Part shown: positions 6,386 through 8,619 of the stretch, piece by piece
Layout: each line of letters starts with the position of its first letter
How positions within the stretch are numbered: the first letter of the stretch is position 1
Assembly: GCA_019423445.1 (NCBI GenBank)
Contig: JAHZBJ010000014.1
Coordinates: forward strand, 15,981 to 24,599
Direction: 5' to 3'
DNA: 8,619 nt
Source of the DNA: Oscillospiraceae bacterium
GTDB lineage: Bacteria; Bacillota; Clostridia; Oscillospirales; Ruminococcaceae
Position numbers and translations under genes: made by a program
The notes under the pieces: model-generated
Database searches by the model: none
Told to the model about the DNA's origin: nothing
Seen by the model: the letters and a program-made list of their open reading frames with translations, nothing else

Positions 6386-7390
6386 ATGAAAATGAAACGA
6401 TTCGCAGTTCTGCTGACGGCGGCGGTCCTGGTCCTGGCTGTGGGGATGACCGGCTGCACCGGCGGCTGCACCACCGACGACACCCCCAGCACCAGCTCTT
6501 CCTCGTCCAGCAGTTCCAGCAGCTCCTCCAGCTCCAGCAGTTCTTCCAGCTCTAGCTCCAGCAGCATGAGCGAGCCGGAGACCAGCACCCCCGACGAGGA
6601 CAGCACCCCGGAGGATTCCAGCGCCAGCACCACCTCTAGCATGCCTCCGGATTCTACCTCTGCAGAAGCTACCATGGGCACCGATTTCGAGGAGATCGGT
6701 GCCCTCTCCTCCCAGAGCCTGGACTGGGGCCCCGGCGGCCCGGTGGACGAGAAGAACCGCTCCCAGGGAGCCCTTCTCTATAACCAGAAATTCGGCAGCT
6801 ACGATGCCATCTTTCTGGCGGAGGACGAGCCGGTGGTCTACATGACCTTCGACGAGGGCTACGAATACGGTTTGACCCCCACCTTTCTCTCCATTCTGAA
6901 AGAGAAGGGCGTAAAGGGCCTGTTCTTTGTTACTTACGACTTTGCCAACCGCCAGCCGGAGCTGGTGCAGCAGATTATCGACGAGGGCCACGTCCTGGGG
7001 AACCACAGCTGGAGCCACAAGAACTACAGCACCCTCACCCCCAAACAGGCGGCGGAGGACCTGATGAAGCTCCACGACTACATCAAGGAAAATTTTGACT
7101 ACGAGATGAAATATTTCCGCTTCCCCAGCGGCAACTTCAACGAGCAGAGCCTGGCGGTGGTCCAGTCCATGGGGTACAAATCGGTGTTTTGGTCCTTTGC
7201 CTACAAGGACTGGCTCACCGACGACCAGCCGGAGCCTGCCGCCTCGGCTGACAAGATCGTTAACGCCGCCTGCCCCGGGAATATTTACCTCCTCCACGCC
7301 GTTTCCCAGACCAACGCCGACGTCCTGGGGGATGTCATTGACCGGATCCGGGATGCGGGCTATACCTGGGGGGACCCGGAGGATCTTTGA
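6386..7390 (+). CDS. PdaA-like polysaccharide deacetylase lipoprotein with poly-serine linker
   Basis: The 334-residue product is a carbohydrate esterase family 4 (NodB) deacetylase that removes N-acetyl groups from peptidoglycan sugars. Residues 1-24 form a lipoprotein signal (MKMKR, a hydrophobic core, lipobox MTGC), so C24 is the likely lipid anchor. A low-complexity linker with 24 serines (37-60) and further S/T/P/D/E follows to about 100. Catalytic motifs: TFDEGYE (154-160, D156 the presumed base), NHSWSH (206-211, metal ligands H207 and H211), RFPSGNF (245-251), WSFAYKDW (269-276) and LLHAVSQTNADVL (302-314). The YE after motif 1, the VFWS..DW block and the LLH-x-VS motif resemble Bacillus PdaA, which makes the muramic delta-lactam of spore cortex; that role is inferred. 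The start at 6386 is set by AGGTGA 8 bases upstream. It appears monocistronic. Confidence 0.9.
   Translation: MKMKRFAVLLTAAVLVLAVGMTGCTGGCTTDDTPSTSSSSSSSSSSSSSSSSSSSSSSSSMSEPETSTPDEDSTPEDSSASTTSSMPPDSTSAEATMGTDFEEIGALSSQSLDWGPGGPVDEKNRSQGALLYNQKFGSYDAIFLAEDEPVVYMTFDEGYEYGLTPTFLSILKEKGVKGLFFVTYDFANRQPELVQQIIDEGHVLGNHSWSHKNYSTLTPKQAAEDLMKLHDYIKENFDYEMKYFRFPSGNFNEQSLAVVQSMGYKSVFWSFAYKDWLTDDQPEPAASADKIVNAACPGNIYLLHAVSQTNADVLGDVIDRIRDAGYTWGDPEDL
6494..6565 (+). repeat. Run of 24 serine codons
   Basis: Twenty-four consecutive codons all encode serine, using a mixture of AGC, AGT, TCC, TCT and TCG. Because both unrelated serine codon boxes are intermixed, the run looks kept by selection for the amino acid rather than produced by simple repeat slippage. 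It acts as a flexible spacer between the lipid anchor and the catalytic domain. Confidence 0.9.
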
Positions 7391-7455
7391 GGTCTGTCAT
7401 TTTGACTGCAATCTCTTCCACCATCTGGAGCAGGAAATCCAATCAGGCCGGCAAA

Positions 7456-7485
7456 AAAAGGGGACGCCATACGGCGTCCCCTTTT
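7456..7485. terminator. Bidirectional terminator between the deacetylase gene and aspS
   Basis: A 13-bp perfect stem (AAAAGGGGACGCC / GGCGTCCCCTTTT) has the 4-base loop ATAC. On the plus strand the tail is TTTTGGATTTTATTTTTTG. On the minus strand a run of seven T follows. It serves both convergent genes. Confidence 0.93.
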
Positions 7486-7505
7486 GGATTTTATTTTTTG
7501 TTCCC

Positions 7506-8619
7506 TTATTCGGTTTGGGGCAGGTCCACCTTGATGGACAGCTCCTGAAGGCTCTTGTCCTCCACCGTGTCGGGGCAGCCGGTCATCAGCTCGCTGGCGT
7601 TCTGGACCTTGGGGAAGGCGATAACCTCCTTGATGGAATCCCGTCCCAGCATCAGCATCACCAGGCGGTCCAGACCGAAGGCCATACCGCCGTGGGGAGG
7701 CGCGCCGTACTTAAAGGCGTCGATGAGGAACCCGAACTGGGCCCGGGCCCGCTCCTCGGTGAAGCCCAGGGCGTGGAACATCCGCTCCTGGATCTGAGGG
7801 TCGTTGATCCGGATGGAGCCGCCTCCCACCTCGCAGCCGTTGAGGACCATGTCGTAGGCTCTGGCCCGGCAGTGCTCCGGGTCGCTGTCCATAATGGGGA
7901 GGTCTTCCAGCATGGGGCTGGTGAAGGGATGGTGCTTGGCCACATACCGCTCCTCCTCCTCGTCGTACTCGAAGAGGGGGAACTGGGTGACCCACAGCAA
8001 GTCGAAGGTGTTCTCGGGGATCAGGTCCAGGAGCCGGGCCAGGTGGTTCCGCAGGGCGCCCAGGCTGTCAAACACCACGGTGTTCTTGGGGTCGGCCACA
8101 ATGAGGATCACGTCCCCGGTCTCGGCCCCCATCCGCTCCCGGATGGCCCGGACTTCCTCAGGGGAGAGGAACTTCTCGTAGGAGGAGCTTTCCCCATCGG
8201 GGGTCAGCCGGGTGAAGGCCAGGCCCTTGGCGCGGTAGGTCTTGACGAAATCGGTGAGCTTGTCGATCTCCTTCCGGGAGAGCTTGGCGGCAGCGCCCTT
8301 GGCGTTGATGGCCCGCACCGAGCCGCCGCCCTCCACCGCCCCCCGGAACACCTTAAACTCGGTGTCCTTTACAAGGTCGGTGAGGTTTTGGAGCTCCAGG
8401 CCGAACCGGGTGTCCGGCTTGTCGCTGCCGTAGCGCTCCATAGCCTCCTGGTAGGGGAGCCGCCGGAAGGGGGTCTGGATGTCCACACCCAGCACCTCTT
8501 TGAAGACGTGTTTCATGAACCCTTCGTTCACCGTCATCACGTCTTCCTCGTCCACAAAGGACATTTCCAGGTCGATCTGGGTGAACTCCGGCTGCCGGTC
8601 GGCCCGGAGATCCTCGTCC
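7506..8619 (-). CDS. aspS: Aspartyl-tRNA synthetase, C-terminal part (start beyond window)
   Basis: This class II synthetase attaches aspartate to tRNA-Asp. About 370 C-terminal residues are visible out of roughly 590 in the family; the anticodon-binding domain, motif 1 and the start lie beyond the right edge. The frame enters inside motif 2 (DEDLRADRQPEFTQIDLE, complement of 8566-8619). The bacterial-type GAD insertion domain follows (from about VDIQTPFRRLPYQEAM through the PENTFDLLWVTQFP region). Motif 3 is at about 7660-7695 (GGMAFGLDRLVMLMLG, with the ATP-binding Arg), and the product ends LPQTE. The insertion domain marks it as the bacterial AspRS type. Whether it also charges tRNA-Asn cannot be judged, because the anticodon-recognition residues are not in the window. 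Confidence 0.96.
   Translation of the reverse strand, partial: DEDLRADRQPEFTQIDLEMSFVDEEDVMTVNEGFMKHVFKEVLGVDIQTPFRRLPYQEAMERYGSDKPDTRFGLELQNLTDLVKDTEFKVFRGAVEGGGSVRAINAKGAAAKLSRKEIDKLTDFVKTYRAKGLAFTRLTPDGESSSYEKFLSPEEVRAIRERMGAETGDVILIVADPKNTVVFDSLGALRNHLARLLDLIPENTFDLLWVTQFPLFEYDEEEERYVAKHHPFTSPMLEDLPIMDSDPEHCRARAYDMVLNGCEVGGGSIRINDPQIQERMFHALGFTEERARAQFGFLIDAFKYGAPPHGGMAFGLDRLVMLMLGRDSIKEVIAFPKVQNASELMTGCPDTVEDKSLQELSIKVDLPQTE

Noticed and set aside
6382..6681. Minus-strand Leu/Glu-rich frame that looks like a coiled coil
   Set aside because: It is simply the antisense of the poly-serine codons; there is no ribosome site.
6140..7297. 385-codon minus-strand frame opposite the deacetylase
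   Set aside because: It has Gly/Ala-rich composition with no motifs, and the opposite strand encodes all family 4 catalytic motifs.

Overview
The window looks like chromosome from a GC-rich, endospore-forming relative of the gut Clostridia (Oscillospiraceae/Ruminococcaceae-like). This is inferred from the strong GGAGG-type ribosome sites, the GC-rich codons, a PdaA-type (spore cortex) deacetylase, and a secreted Cys-rich/Ig-like surface protein of a kind common in these bacteria. No phage, CRISPR, tRNA or rRNA genes are visible. I did not find a convincing new multi-gene system. The most unusual parts are the surface-protein gene and the gene-poor stretch beside it.

Layout. (1) Positions 1-2373, minus strand: a large exported surface protein with a signal peptide, three Cys-rich repeats and several Ig-like modules. 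Its reading frame is broken near 831-866. The upstream frame stops at 829-831, while homologous Ig-like sequence continues in the neighbouring frame to the window edge. (2) Positions 2374-2924: a gene-poor stretch holding the surface gene's probable promoter, a G/C-rich inverted repeat, a strong bidirectional terminator with no intact gene beside it, and a possible minus-strand gene tail. It ends in a consensus TTGACA/TATAAT promoter overlapped by a palindrome. (3) Positions 2925-4762, plus strand: a MarR-family repressor and a MATE multidrug exporter, 14 bases apart, an arrangement like mepR-mepA. (4) Positions 4897-6162, minus strand: enolase, convergent with the exporter, with a 17-bp hairpin terminator between them. 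(5) Positions 6386-7390, plus strand: a lipoprotein PdaA-like polysaccharide deacetylase whose catalytic domain is tethered by a linker with 24 serines in a row. It is divergent from enolase. (6) Positions 7506-8619, minus strand: the C-terminal part of aspartyl-tRNA synthetase, convergent with the deacetylase and separated from it by another bidirectional terminator.

Working together: the regulator and exporter form one drug-response operon, probably autorepressed through the palindrome in the promoter. Enolase (glycolysis) and aspS (translation) are housekeeping genes. The deacetylase and the surface protein both act outside the membrane but show no operon link to each other. The many other long open frames on the opposite strands are shadows caused by high GC content.
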